Source: Rhea pennata (taxonomy: Eukaryota; Chordata; Aves; Rheiformes; Rheidae). From it: a DNA stretch of 64,000 nt. The notes under the pieces are model-generated. The model searched no databases. It worked only from the letters and a program-made list of their open reading frames with translations, and was not told the DNA's origin. The translations under genes and the position numbers were made by a program. Of the stretch, positions 51,401 to 62,899 are shown one piece after another. Position 1 is the first letter of the stretch; every line of letters begins with the position of its first letter. The stretch covers positions 11,236,666-11,300,665 of the forward strand of contig NC_084663.1 of the NCBI RefSeq assembly GCF_028389875.1, in the 5' to 3' direction.

Positions 51401-54400
51401 AAGGGAAGGTATCTAATGAGTAGAAGATGTCTATACTTCATGCAAAAGTCAAATGGTTTAAGGGATATTAGTTCTTGACAATTTAAGGTTTTAAGACTTT
51501 AAGCATGAATGCGATACCAAACCTGCCTTGAAATCTGAAGTATGGTAAGCTTTCTACAAACACCCGAGGATTCTGTGTTACATCAAAAAAATATGAATTT
51601 GGCAGTCCCATGGAGGTCAATTGCTTTCAGGATGATTTGCTGGTTCAATAGCCCTTTATCTACTTCCTCTCTTACTGTATGTATTTCATTAATTTGTAGC
51701 CACTTTTCTTATTATCCTCCTCATCTATGAATTCTATTCTCCTCATAATCAAAACTGATGAATTTTAGTGGTGACTTAGCTGAATTAGATGTATTTAGCG
51801 ATGAATTAGATTAATTTTTAGATAAGTTAAGGACACTGAGAAAGGTATGCACATCACCAACAGAACGTATATATCTCCAGGGTACTTCTAAGGCAACCAT
51901 CATCTTATTCTAAAATACCAGCCAGATTAACTGTGCCACAAAATACTTATTTGTTTCCATCAGTGCTACAGAGAAGACTAGATGTAAGTGTCAAAAACAA
52001 CCTTCTAGTGCTAGATGAAATGAATACCACCCAAACTGAACAGTCCGGTAGTAGTCAGAGGTCCACTAGAATATGCTGTAGTGAGGAGTTGTTACCTGCT
52101 TTATTCAGTCTCTGCATGGTCAGTTAACATGTCTATGCCATGTTACATGGTGATTTGGTAGGTTTTTTCTTCTGAGCTCACCATTGAGTGCTGGTAGCTG
52201 TGGAAGGTGGCAGGTAGCTGAAGAGACAGCCAGGACACATGTATCCAGCAAGGTGGTTGTTTTGTTAAGGCTAGAGAAAAAAAAGATGTAGGAAAATGGT
52301 AAAAATAAGGGGTGCAATGTGGTAGAAATACAGTGTGTGTCATGCAGGAATATACACTCCCACACCTATTTATGACTGGATCACAAGTGTCAATCATTTG
52401 CCTCCTACCTTGCAATATTTTTACACATATCCTGAATGCTAGAAGATATCTGAAAGTTTTCCTGTGTTCCTTGTTTTCACTTGTGGTTCCCCAATGTATG
52501 CATAAAAATGTCTTTCAAACAGAGTTTGTGGGTGGGCAGCCTTCCATTCCAAACATAGATGGTACATCTGCATTTATTATTTAGAAAAGCGGTATTATTT
52601 TTAAAAGTGGTATACTTTTTTACAACCTGTCGTTAACTATATTTTGTCCTCTTGGACATACTCCGTTTGGATGTGATACAATGACTGTTTTGTTTAAAAA
52701 ACAAATGCATTTGTGCCCTATTACCTAGTTAAAAAACAAACAAACAACTACTATAACACTTTACTACACTTGCTTTTCTATAGCAATGTTATCTGCAGAG
52801 ATTTTACCCTACAAAGAGAGCTGTGTCATTGTGCTGTTCATCAGGCATGTGGGCAACCTTAGTTTAAACTGTGTGATGCACCTCAGAAAAATGCTTTTCC
52901 TTCCTGTTACAGATACGGCATGTTTGATAAAGTGCTCATTCACCATGATTCCTACTTCCCTGGAATTTTTGGCTGCCGAATGATCTTTCATTCTCATTTT
53001 GAGAGTTATTTTGTTTCTGTCCTGCCTTTCTCTTTTTTGAGTGACAGCACAAAACCTCGCTGTTCGTTCAGGCTGGATTTTATGGAGTGGAGATCTATAT
53101 TTAACTAATTTTGCTGGGTCTTAACTCAGGAAAAATTTAAATGGGTTTTCCATTTTACTGTGTGTCTTATTTGATCAATAGCTTGTAAGTTATTCTGGAG
53201 TTACAGTCTTTTGAATTGCCTCTTCATTTTCATAAAAATAGTCTCATATGCCCAGATGTCTCAAAAATCCTTTTGAATAAGTCTAGAAGTATGAGTAGTC
53301 CCATAGATTTAAATGGGAGAGAGCAAAGGATTTAAATTTATTAACATGTTTTATTAATTCTTTAAATTTGTGTCACATTCAACAAGTTTCCATTACTGAT
53401 GATGAAAAGTGAAATCTAGAACAAAGGTCTGTGTTGTACTTCTATTAAAAAATTGTGGAACAAACACTCATGAGAATTAGGACCTCAAGCAGGGTTTTAT
53501 ATGCTTTTCTGCATTCAGGTTTGTATGTAAAAAGAGAGTGGTTATAAGCAAAATCTAGAAAAACATTGGACTACAACAATTTTTTCTAGACTGTCTTTTG
53601 GCTTGTAGAGCTCTGCAGAGTTAAGTGGTGCTGCGGGCTCTTGGGGGCTGTATTCTGGATTGTCCTTCTTGCTGCATGCTTTCAGATGTGGTCCTTGCAA
53701 TGAACGCAAAAGCTGGCCTCCAGGGTTACCCCAGGTCTTTCAACCTTCCTGCAACAAGAGAGTCTTGGAAATGCAGATTTAATAGGCTGCTGTTCATCAG
53801 GCCAGGACTCTGTCTGCTTTACATGGACACGCTGCTGTAACTGATAGAACATCTCAGGTTGTTAAAATTCCTTAACCTCACGAAAAGGAACTTTGAAAAT
53901 CTACTGCTCTTTGAAGAAGCATTTTCTCCAGTTCTGTTGTAACATTAGATTTCAGCTATCACTCAGGTGTCTGCAATGTCATGAAAGGAGGCAATTAATG
54001 AAATGTTTTCTACCAGCTATTAAAAGCAACTCAACAGAAATGTATATTTGAAAATTTTCTGTCCAGTCCAAATTTAGCTCATATTTATGCTTGTCTGAGT
54101 GATACTAGCACCAGAATCATGGTAGATAACATAAAGACGGTACAGAATCATAAATTATTGTGAAGATAATTAATTTTATAGCTTCAAAAAGCAGATGAAC
54201 AGCAAATATTAGCAAGTAGCAATACTTCTCAGGAGGTATCATTGCAAACTTTTTCTATTTTCATACTGTTCTCTAAATGATCAGATTGCCATCAGATAAA
54301 GTTTCTAGTCTACAGGCATTTTTCCTTCAAGTGTATAGATTCTTAAATTAAAAATCAATATTACTAGTCAAAGGAGGTGAATGTACAATGACTATTAGTC

Positions 54401-57400
54401 AATTCATTGTTATATTACAAAAGCTTTCAATATAACGTAGCTTATAGTAATAGTACAAAGTAGGAGATAATCTGTCCCAGTTTAAGATAGATCACAACTG
54501 TTATTTAGCACAGAAAAAAATCCATGAAGTTTATTCTGTGATACTACTGCAGATATATTTGTTGTTTTACGCTTATTCATATCAATCTGAATTTATTTAG
54601 AAGATAATTTTATATAAGAATCAGGTCAGGTTCTTAGATGCTGTGCTAATAGAGGCATAGGTAGATTTATTTATCTTTCTTCTCATCATTGATCCAAAAT
54701 ATCGAAAAAGACCATGGTGCTAGCTTGTTTACCACTAATGTTTCAAATTCAAGAACTTTAACTAGCAAGTTTCATTTTGGACATGAAGAATGGGGTCAAA
54801 ACTCTGGGAAAGTAGAGCAAAGCTGATGCACATGAAAGAATTTCTTCTTGTCCTTGAAGCAGCAGACATTTTTAGGATTGTGACTTCAGCTCACAGCCAC
54901 CTACATTGTGCTTGTCTCATTTATGCTGCATAAGTTGGTAACGAAACCCACAGCAGGAAAAAAGATGCCAAAGCAAGAGTATACTCTGTCGGTTCTCACT
55001 CCTGGCTAACGTGCAGTGAGCCCAATCACCTACGCTTAACCCACAAGGAGGAAAAAAATGAGATAATATTTATGTAAAATGGAGATCATATATTTATACA
55101 TTGTTGAGATACAGAATACTAACAATAGCATTTAAAAAGTGAGTGAATCTGGTTTAATGGCGCAGGAAACACAGAGAAATTGTTCTCAGTGTCATTTCTG
55201 TACTATCGTGCCAGAACCTGTGGTCAGATCTTAGGGGACAAAAAGCTGTGTTGAAAAAAGTTTCTCTTTAGGATATAAAGAAATGGAAACAGCTAAGAAA
55301 TCTAGCAGTTTGTTCTAGTCTTCCTTTGAGAGTTCCCGTCCTGATTCTGCAGCCACGTCTCTTTTCCCTACTTGACTGTTTTCCAGTAGCTGCATTACAA
55401 AGCTAATATCCAAACAAGGAGACTTTGATTCAAATAAAGTACCCAACAGCTTGTTCCTGAGAAGAAGTCGTGCTGAGATCCATTCTCTGATATCATTTTT
55501 TTTCTGATGCCTTGGAAAGCCTCCTGTCTCGGGGGTTACTAAGCTTAAATCAGGAGAGCTCAGGGCTTTGTGGCCATCAGTTGTGAGCTCTTATTTGCTG
55601 TTTTTGTTTTCTCTGAGCTGCTATTAATATGCTCTTGTGTCTGAGAGATTGCAAGAAAACTGATGAACCCCCATTTAGGTTCTTTCTAAAATCTTAGCAG
55701 CACCTTGAGTAGAAATTCTTCTCTTCGATATGACAAGCAAGATCTGGAAGTCTTCAGTCTCCAGAATTCAGAGGCTGAATGCTTTCATCTCTGGGTTTTC
55801 AGAGATAACATACAATTTGCAGCCAAAGTCTAGCTTAATTTTATTCTTTGTTTCTCCAAATGTAGTGGAAATACATTTAAAATTGTCTGCCAGTCTGAGA
55901 TATTAATAGTAATTTTTATTGCAAGACCTCATTTTCTTAAATCGCCGTATAGTTTTTGGTAGGTTCTTCTCAGCATATCTCTCAATGATGTTTTCTTTAT
56001 GGAAGGATCATATTGGAAGACAAGCACCCTTTGCTATCTGCTAGCTATTTCACCTCCTGTATACATGTTACGGAGAATCTGTTATAAAGTATTTTTCTGA
56101 GTATATATTTAAGCTGAATAAAACAATATAAAGATTTGCATTAATATTCCTGCATTGTTTTTGTCAAAATTTCTGGAAATCTTTTTGGGGAAGAACAATT
56201 TTTTTTGTAAGTAAAATACTTCCATATATAATTGAAAATGATGGTTTGATTTGGAATTCTTCAAGATTATTAAAATAAGAAATACTGCTGAAAATCAGAA
56301 AACGCTCTATGAAATCCTATTTTTTTGAGTTTGGGATTTAATAAGTAAAAGTATCTGAGAAATCTGAAAAATTTCTCTCAATTTTATTGTTCAGTCAGTT
56401 AAAAGAAATTTAATTCATGAAGGTATATTGTATGTGGTTTTCATTTAGATATCTCTTAGTTTTATTGACCTAACGCTCTATTAAAGTTTCAAAGTAAGAC
56501 TTAATGCATTGTCAAGATCACATATTTACAAATGTTGGCTCAAGTGCTGAAGTCATGAAACTGGTTTAAAAAGTAGGAGATTTTAAAATCAGTGGATATT
56601 TTCTTAAAGGTTGAATATTTTGGATTCCTATTGTCAAGCTTTCCCAACAATGAGAAAGAAAAGAAATACATTTAAAAATAAATGAATAAAAATAGTTTCC
56701 TTAGATTATGACTTAGCTTCATAAATTTCATAATTCATAACTATTCAAAAGAATGAAGGTTTTCTGATTAAAATGAAATAAACAAAACAGCTGGAAAAAG
56801 GCAGGTTTGAAATTAGAATGATAATCACAGACAAATTTGGCCAAACACTTGATTTTCAGCCTACATTGTCATAGAGAATTTGTCCTCTAATAAGCATGAT
56901 AAAGCACATTTCGGCTTGTTAAAAATGAAATACTTATGAAATATGCACAAATATGTACATATTTGAATAGTTAAATAGTACAGGGAGCAACTATCCGCAG
57001 AGAAGTAACTCAGTAACTGTGGCATGTAAATTAAGGGCTTCTGGGGCTATTGCTTCATATGAAATATATTCAGCTTCTGTTTGTTTTTCTAATAGCCAGT
57101 ACCACAACATGATTTTTGTAGCTAAGGGTCAAAGAGAGGTTCATTTATTCTTACATTCTGGCACAAAATAATCTGTTGTAAAGATTTTTGTAGATCAAAT
57201 TAGGCCCTGAGTAGTACAGGCAAAGTATATAAGAATTTATTTAACAATGCTGTCAATGATGTTTATTCTTTCAAGACTGTCTTGGCATTGCAGATAATAA
57301 TAGAAATGGAAACAAAGAAACAACTTTAAACAAAAAGTTTAAAGTCTTCAGTCAATACATGTAAACTCTGAGTACACACAAGGAGCAGTTTTGCTGAACA

Positions 57401-58322
57401 GTATGAGTGATTTTTTACTTTCTGGAGCAGAAAGGTCTGTGTCTAAAACACATAGCCACAATGTGGTACATTCCAAATAACTTCACATTGACGTTAATGG
57501 GAATTTTTACGAAAATAACCATTTTTGTATGTGACTTTGTGAAGGATTTGATTCTCTGTAAATAGAGGATTTAGGAATTGAAAAGACTGGCAATTTGATG
57601 GAGTATTTCCTACTAACAGCAACATGGTGTATATAGATTCTTGCATTTCTATTTTTTTTCCGAAAATGTTGGAAATAGTCTTTTCCAAACTAATCTTGAG
57701 AGACATTATCATCTTCAGCTTCTGTGGGGTACCATGCCGTAAATGGCCAAATAGCTTTTAACTAGAACTTAAAAATTGTTTTCTTATTTATCTTATCTGT
57801 CCTTGTTTAGCATATAATGTATCTGTAAAAAACGGTTACAATATGTCTTACACAGGAAAACCATAAAGAATTAATGTAAGTGAATGACGGCAGGGGTGAA
57901 CCTTGGATTATCTGAGTGGTGTTTAGGGTGCGGATCCAAGAGTCTGGGTGCAGGCAGAATGGTAAATTCAGGGTGGAACCGAGTACAACCTTATCACTTG
58001 AATTCATGACCCTTTTTAACTTCAGCAACTTTTAACCCATACTTATCATTCCCTAGCGGCATGAATCGGTGTGTAAAGTGATTATTCAGTTTGTTTAACA
58101 TTTCATACAGTTTTGCATTGTTTGTGCCACATAGTGCTTAGGTAAGGTATAAAGCCTCTTCGCAAAAGCCTGTTTTGGGGTAGAAGAAAGTCAAGCTGTA
58201 TGGGTTCAAGCCAAGCCATATCATACGTTGTGCTTGCAACCCAGATAACAGCCCACAGTTCCAGATAGTAGCCTGTGACCCATCTTTATTTGTAAGTTAT
58301 GAGACAGGCTGAAGGAACAGGA

Positions 58323-58324
<2 letters not shown>
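48471..58324. other. Intergenic DNA without recognisable genes
   Basis: This is about 10 kb of AT-rich sequence with short, unsupported open frames on both strands. Apart from the repeat relic at 53290-53320, I recognise no element and no coding or RNA gene. Confidence 0.5.
53290..53320. repeat. Probable relic of the amniote palindromic repeat
   Basis: The sequence tatgagtagtcccatagatt, then taaatgggaga, resembles the core tgagtagtcccattgacttcaatgggacta with decay. It is only a short core match. Confidence 0.35.

Positions 58325-58354
<30 letters not shown>
58325..58354. repeat. T30 homopolymer
   Basis: Thirty uninterrupted T. On the minus strand it would be the A tail of a retroposon lying at higher coordinates (from 58355), but nothing there was recognised as an element. 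It is expected to be unstable in length. Confidence 0.92.
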
Positions 58355-58357
<3 letters not shown>

Positions 58358-59545
58358 CTGAACACCGTAGGCAATTAAATCCATGTGGGGTTTTATCTGT
58401 GAATGTCAGCTTTGCGGAGGGAGCTGTGGGTTGGTGCCCCATCTAAGAGGGAGGTGTGACTCGTCTTCATCCGAGACTTCCCTGCAGGCTAATCACTGAA
58501 AATCCCCGTCTGAGGTGCCAAACTCTCCCAGTCCACTGTGTGGGAGAGTAAACACTTGGCTGGTGTGTGCATTCACCCTCTGAGACCAGCAGCTCACTGC
58601 AACATTTAGTATGATGACATGTAAAATCTTTTTGGCTGCATCTAGAATCACAGGCTCTGGGGAACTTGTGAGCTTCTACGTTCAACCAGATGCATCAATC
58701 CCCACCCAAGGATCTCTTTATCTTCTTCTTCCCCTCTTCTTTTCCACCTCCCCTCATCTGCCTCTGTGTCTGCGTGGAGCAGCCAGGGGGGACAGGCTGG
58801 AAAGGTGCCACGGATCTGGCCATGGCTCTGACCGAGGGGCCTGCAGAGGCATCAAGACGCGGAGTGTGTTGTAGTCTGTACTCATTGCTCCACTTAAACC
58901 AAGTCTTCCTGAGCGTGGGCTTAAGTATCTAGCAGTGTCTTTGGTCTCCATAGAGCCCAGCCTTACAGCTGAAAGGAGATTTAGAGGCGGTGCTGTGTCT
59001 TCCAATCCAGTCATGCTTTTTCCTAATCTCAAGCTCTGCTTATACAAAAGACAATAAAAAGAGATCTTATTTGAAATATGAAGTATAATTGCTCAGTTTA
59101 ACTTTTACTTCTTAGGCAACTCCATACTTTTTTATCAGTCAACTTAGTGTTGAATAATAATTACTACATAATCTTGCTTATTTTATTGGACTTAATGTCC
59201 AGTAAGACCATAACAGAAAAAGTGATGCATATGTTGAGCAAACTAGGAGTCTGAATGGTTGATTTTGAACACAATAGGTGATTCATATGACAGATGATGG
59301 TACATTTAGAAAAGTTTTCCTTTAGAGCTAATTGTGACTTAATATTACACTGTGTGTGTGTATGTGTTTGTTAAAACTGCTGCCAAAACTATGAATATCT
59401 AGCATTTCTGAATTGCAAGTTACATCTGAAAAACAGATCTAAGTGTGGTTATGGTCAAAAAAGGGAATACAAAAATAGCAGTTTCTGTGTATTTGGTCAT
59501 GTCTGCTTACTTTTCCAACCAAAATAAAGCTTTTCAAACTTTTAC
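58355..59545. other. Intergenic DNA with a GC-richer section
   Basis: The part 58380-58980 is moderately GC-rich, with a pyrimidine block at 58712-58760. Overlapping open frames on both strands (up to 97 codons) have no recognisable similarity. A short (TG)n lies near 59351-59370. No gene is supported. Confidence 0.45.
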
Positions 59546-59685
59546 TCATGTAGCAGTCCAGAGCCAATATATCTTTGGTAAAGTGTGCAGTAACTCTTTT
59601 CTTCTTAGATATTGTCTACAGGAATGTTATGATAGTTTCCTAATGCAGTGCTGCATTGATTTGAAAATCAGGTTATCAGGACAAG
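59546..59685 (+). repeat. Left arm of a 140-bp near-identical inverted repeat
   Basis: By eye, this segment (from tcatgtagcagtccagagcc to aatcaggttatcaggacaag) matches the reverse complement of 60282-60421 with six substitutions and no gaps, about 96% identity. Both copies leave the same reading frame open (residues such as YIFGKV and LLRYCLQECYD), but this follows from the duplication and is not evidence of a gene. Flanks outside the arms share no clear target-site duplication, so an ordinary DNA transposon with terminal inverted repeats is not supported. Similarity stops abruptly at both ends. Confidence 0.9.
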
Positions 59686-60281
59686 TTTGCAAAGCTGCCA
59701 AAAAAAGCAGAAGCCAAACCAAACCAAAATAACAACAACAAAAAGACCTAAAAACTTTTAAATCTTATGCCCAAAAAGAGAAAAAGAGAAAAGATTTATA
59801 GATTTGAAAGCATGCCCTCAGAAGATCGAAAACAATAACAGAATATTCTTGCATAAACCCTACAACTTTTGGTTATCCTATTTAGCTCTTTTTAGCTCTA
59901 TTTTTTTTCCTCTCTATTTGCAGACCGAAACTTGATATGGAATTCTTTTGGACAACATAAGCATGAAATGCAATTTTTCCAGTCTTTCTTCATATTGAAT
60001 TTCACTACCAGGTAAAAATTGATTGAACTGAAGTAAAATATCATGCTTCAGTTGTAAAATACATGGGGCAGGAAGACAGAGAAAAAAGGAGCATACTACA
60101 TATCCTTGTATATGATGCGAGACCAAGGAGCACTGTCATTTCCCAGATCCAGATGCAAGGCTTTGCCTTGCCTCCATTGGAATACAGGAAGTGAAAAGCC
60201 CCCTTTCCTTTTCTAATCTCCCTCTGTCTCTTGTCCCCCAATCCTTGCGCCCCAGTTTTCACTGTGGGGAAATACTTAATA
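59686..60281. other. Spacer between the two inverted-repeat arms
   Basis: This 596-bp stretch is unique, AT-rich at its left and more balanced at its right. It has A/C-rich sequence just inside the left arm (ccaaaccaaaccaaaataac). It contains no recognised gene and no transposase-like frame. Minus-strand frames at 59914-60262 are unsupported. Confidence 0.6.
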
Positions 60282-60421
60282 CTCGCCCTGATAACCTGAT
60301 TTTCAAATCAATGTAGCACTGCATTAGGAAAATATCATAACATTCCTGTAGACAATATCTAAGAAGAAAAGAGTTACTGCTCACTTTACCAAAGATATAT
60401 TGGCTCTGGACTGCTACGTGA
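60282..60421 (-). repeat. Right arm of the 140-bp inverted repeat
   Basis: This is the reverse-complement partner of 59546-59685, running from ctcgccctgataacctgatt to tggctctggactgctacgtg. The arms and spacer together span 876 bp and could form a long stem with a 596-base loop if transcribed. High identity implies a fairly recent duplication or ongoing arm-to-arm conversion. Confidence 0.9.
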
Positions 60422-61932
60422 AAGAGGTGGAGATGTCCTCCTGCAGGTCCCCCAAAATGGATAAGTGGAGAACCAGGACTATGGAATTGCACCTGCCCTG
60501 CATGTTATATGCAACCGAAGAATACCTGTGACTTGAACGCTCAAGCAGAACTGCAAGTACCTCATGAGTAATATACAGGAGTGTGTATTAATAGCTGGAA
60601 TCCGTGTTTTATCCATTAAGGAACATCCTATTCCTCATGAGACAGTAGAAATCCTCTTAAAATTCAAGAGAAATTTGACTACATTCCAGATACTCCTCCC
60701 AGGGAAGTCAGTGGCAATAATAATACTAGTAGTAGACTTTAATGGTGCATGATTTTGTGCTTTATTCAAAAAGAAAAGTCACTAATCACAGGTATGGACA
60801 CCAAGTCAAATGCATCTGGTTTAACAGAATGTGGCTACTTTGGGCTTAGCATGGTGTTATAATTACTTTTGTTGCTTCTTACTTGTATGTCTGTCTTAAA
60901 GACAGAGAGAAATGCAAAGAAAAACTAAGTGAGAAATCCATGAAATCTAGAAAGAGAAAAATCTATTAGATTGCAGTGGGCAACGATTTCACACAGGGTC
61001 ATTGGTCAGTGATATGTTTTCTCTTCTCAGACTGTGCATCTCTAAGGAACTCCAGTAAACTGAGTTTTATTCTTGAGAGAAGAATAACAAAAAATTCCGA
61101 TTTCAGAATTTTTTTTTTCATTTAAATGCTTTTTTTCCCCCGGTGTCAAATGCTTAAAAAATTTTGTTCACAGTCGCTCTCAACTTTCTATCCCTTTTCT
61201 TTTCTTTCACTCATCAAGACAGTAACTCCCAAATGGGAATTTTATGTTTTGCCGCTAGCGTAAATTGCATGAAGGGAAAAAAATAAAGATATATTTTGGG
61301 AATACAGGGAAAAATGAAAAGAAAGTTTCAATGAACATTTGTGGCTTAGAAAACTGTTTTATTCAAAGGTGTTTATCAGCAGCATGCATCATGAATATGG
61401 GCAAAGGAGACTGGGCTGGCGAAGGAGAGCCATTTCTTGACTCACGTGGCACAGGGCTGTGTGCAGGTCTCTGGTTTATCTGTAGAAAATGGAGGGAATT
61501 ATGGTTTCCTGCTGCATGTGTTGTCACACACTCATGCTATAGACAGCAGGTGGGTGCCTGGGACAAGGGAATAATGTAAAATTAAGACAGAACTTTTGCT
61601 AAAGTGGTTATTTTGAGCACTCGCATGTCAGGAAGGTCATTCTTCTGACTTTAAACCAACACCGATGCTGTGTTTCCCAGGAGGTTAAAACAAATGCAGT
61701 AAAAGGACCATAACTGCTCTGCCTGCGACAGAAGGAAGAGCAGCCGCCGCTTTGGCCTGAAGCTTGTCTCCACTGAACGATGCCGGGCCAGCTGATACTT
61801 GACCTTTAGATTCCCCAGCGTTGCCACAGTTTTAGGGAAGTGGCACTTGTCAGATGGCCAGAAAGTGTGATAGAAAGGCCAGGCTGCCGGCCGGGGGGTG
61901 TGCAGTGCAGCGTGCAGGGCAGGTAATGCGAG
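60422..61932 (+). promoter_or_regulatory. HGF: HGF distal upstream region
   Basis: This sequence lies between the inverted repeat and the minisatellite, about 0.8-2.3 kb upstream of the predicted HGF start. The last 550 bp lose the AT-rich texture and hold paired nuclear-receptor-like half-sites (aggtca at 61634, tgact at 61646). A tgacct element lies near 61800, and ttgccacagttttaggga precedes tggcacttgtcagatggcc near 61815-61860. Rodent HGF promoters are known to use COUP-TF, ER, NF1 and C/EBP sites, but equating these sites with them is only suggestive. No open frame is credible. Confidence 0.35.
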
Positions 61933-62447
61933 CCGGAGCGGGGCGACGCGGGGATGGCCGGAGCGGGGCAATGCAGGGCTACCAGAGCCAGGCGATGCGG
62001 GGGCAGCCAGAGTGGGGTGATGCGGGGCGGATGAAGTGGGGCAATGCAGAGCTGGAGCGGGGCGATGCAGGGGCTGTTGGAGTGAGGCGATGAGAGGCAG
62101 CTGGAGCTGGGTGATGCAGGGATGGCTGGAGTGGGGCAATGCAGGCATGGCCAGTGTGGGGCAAAGAGGGGCTGCTGGAGTGGGATGATGTGGGAATGGC
62201 TGGAGAGGGGTGATACGGGGGTGGCCGGAGAGGGGTGATGCAGGGTGGCCAGAGTGGGGCAATGCGGGGATGGCTGGAACGGGGCAATGCGGGGAGGCTG
62301 GAGCGGGGTGATGCAGGGATGGCTGGAGTGGGGCGATGTGGGGATGGCCGGCACTGGGCGATGCAGGGCAGCTGGAGTGGGATGATGCAGGGGTGGCTGG
62401 AGCGGGGCAATGTGGGGCGGCTGGAGCGGGGCAATGCGGGGGCGGCC
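61933..62447. repeat. GC-rich minisatellite, about 21 units of 24-25 bp
   Basis: Tandem units with the approximate consensus GGAGYGGGGYRATGCRGGG followed by MTGGCY run without a gap. By hand I count 21 units (twelve of 25 bp, eight of 24, one of 23), totalling 515 bp. Units differ by scattered substitutions and one-base length changes, so the array is not perfectly homogenised. The G-rich strand is the HGF sense strand and has a GGGG run in most units. The minus strand is stop-free in all three frames because the unit contains no antisense stop, which explains the 151-, 182- and 203-codon frames there. The array ends about 290 bp before the predicted transcription start. Confidence 0.95.
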
Positions 62448-62706
62448 GCGGCTGCAGCCCCCGGCTCGGCGGGGCCCGGTCGGGGAGCGGCCCGGGCCGG
62501 GGGGCGGCGGCGGGGAGGGATGCCGCGGCGGGAGCCCCCTCCCCGGCTGGCTGGCTGCAGGGCGGGAGAGGAGGCAGCCTCTGCTCCGTGCCGGGGAGGG
62601 GAGGGGGAGAGGAGGCAGAGAGGGGATGTTAAACAGTTTCTTACCGTAAGAGGGAGTTGGGACCCAGATCTTTCCAGTTAATCACACAACAAACTTAGAT
62701 CATCGC

Positions 62707-62715
62707 AATAAAAAG
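62707..62715 (+). promoter_or_regulatory. HGF: TATA-like element of HGF
   Basis: The motif aataaaaag stands out in an AT-rich pocket just before GC-rich sequence, 109 bp upstream of the HGF start codon (from the motif's last base). Transcription would start near 62737-62742 and leave a 5' leader of about 85 nt. A GTTAAT half-site lies at 62677. A TATA-like rather than classical TATA box is consistent with mammalian HGF. The start site itself is inferred. Confidence 0.45.
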
Positions 62716-62823
62716 CAGCGCGGCTCACTCTGCCTCCGCTAGTGACCGCCTGCGCGCGGGGTCCCTCCACGGAGCCGTCTCCGCTTCTCCTCCCTGCCGG
62801 CCGCCGGGGGGGCCAGCGGCACC

Positions 62824-62899
62824 ATGTGGGCCAGCAAACTTCTGCCCGCCTTGCTGCTCCATCAGCTGCTGCTTCTTCCCATCACCATCCCTTCGGCAG
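62824..62899 (+). CDS. HGF: Hepatocyte growth factor, exon 1 coding part (signal peptide, partial gene)
   Basis: The exon starts at an ATG in strong context (ggcaccATGTGG) and encodes 25 complete codons plus one base before the donor GT at 62900. The peptide begins MWASKLLPALLLHQ and continues LLLLPITIPSA. Human HGF begins MWVTKLLPALLLQH, followed by VLLHLLLLPIAIPYAE (from memory). The splice phase (1, inside the GCA/G codon junction) also matches human. The segment is the secretory signal, with a basic Lys5 and then a leucine-rich core, four residues shorter than human. HGF is a secreted, plasminogen-like ligand of the MET receptor acting in mesenchymal-epithelial signalling. Its PAN/apple, kringle and protease-like domains lie in exons beyond this window. 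Confidence 0.95.

Noticed and set aside
59445..60492. Two open frames sharing the peptide QSQYIFGKV on opposite strands, suggesting a duplicated gene
   Set aside because: The shared peptide only reflects the 140-bp inverted repeat. Outside the arms the frames share nothing, and neither resembles a known protein.
61651..62434. Overlapping antisense open frames of 203, 182 and 151 codons with Pro/His-rich octad-like repeats
   Set aside because: They are produced by the stop-free minisatellite unit in all three frames. No homology, conserved start or promoter supports translation.
61933..62447. Regular repeat array that might suggest a CRISPR
   Set aside because: Units are contiguous diverged copies with no unique spacers, in a vertebrate promoter. 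It is a minisatellite.
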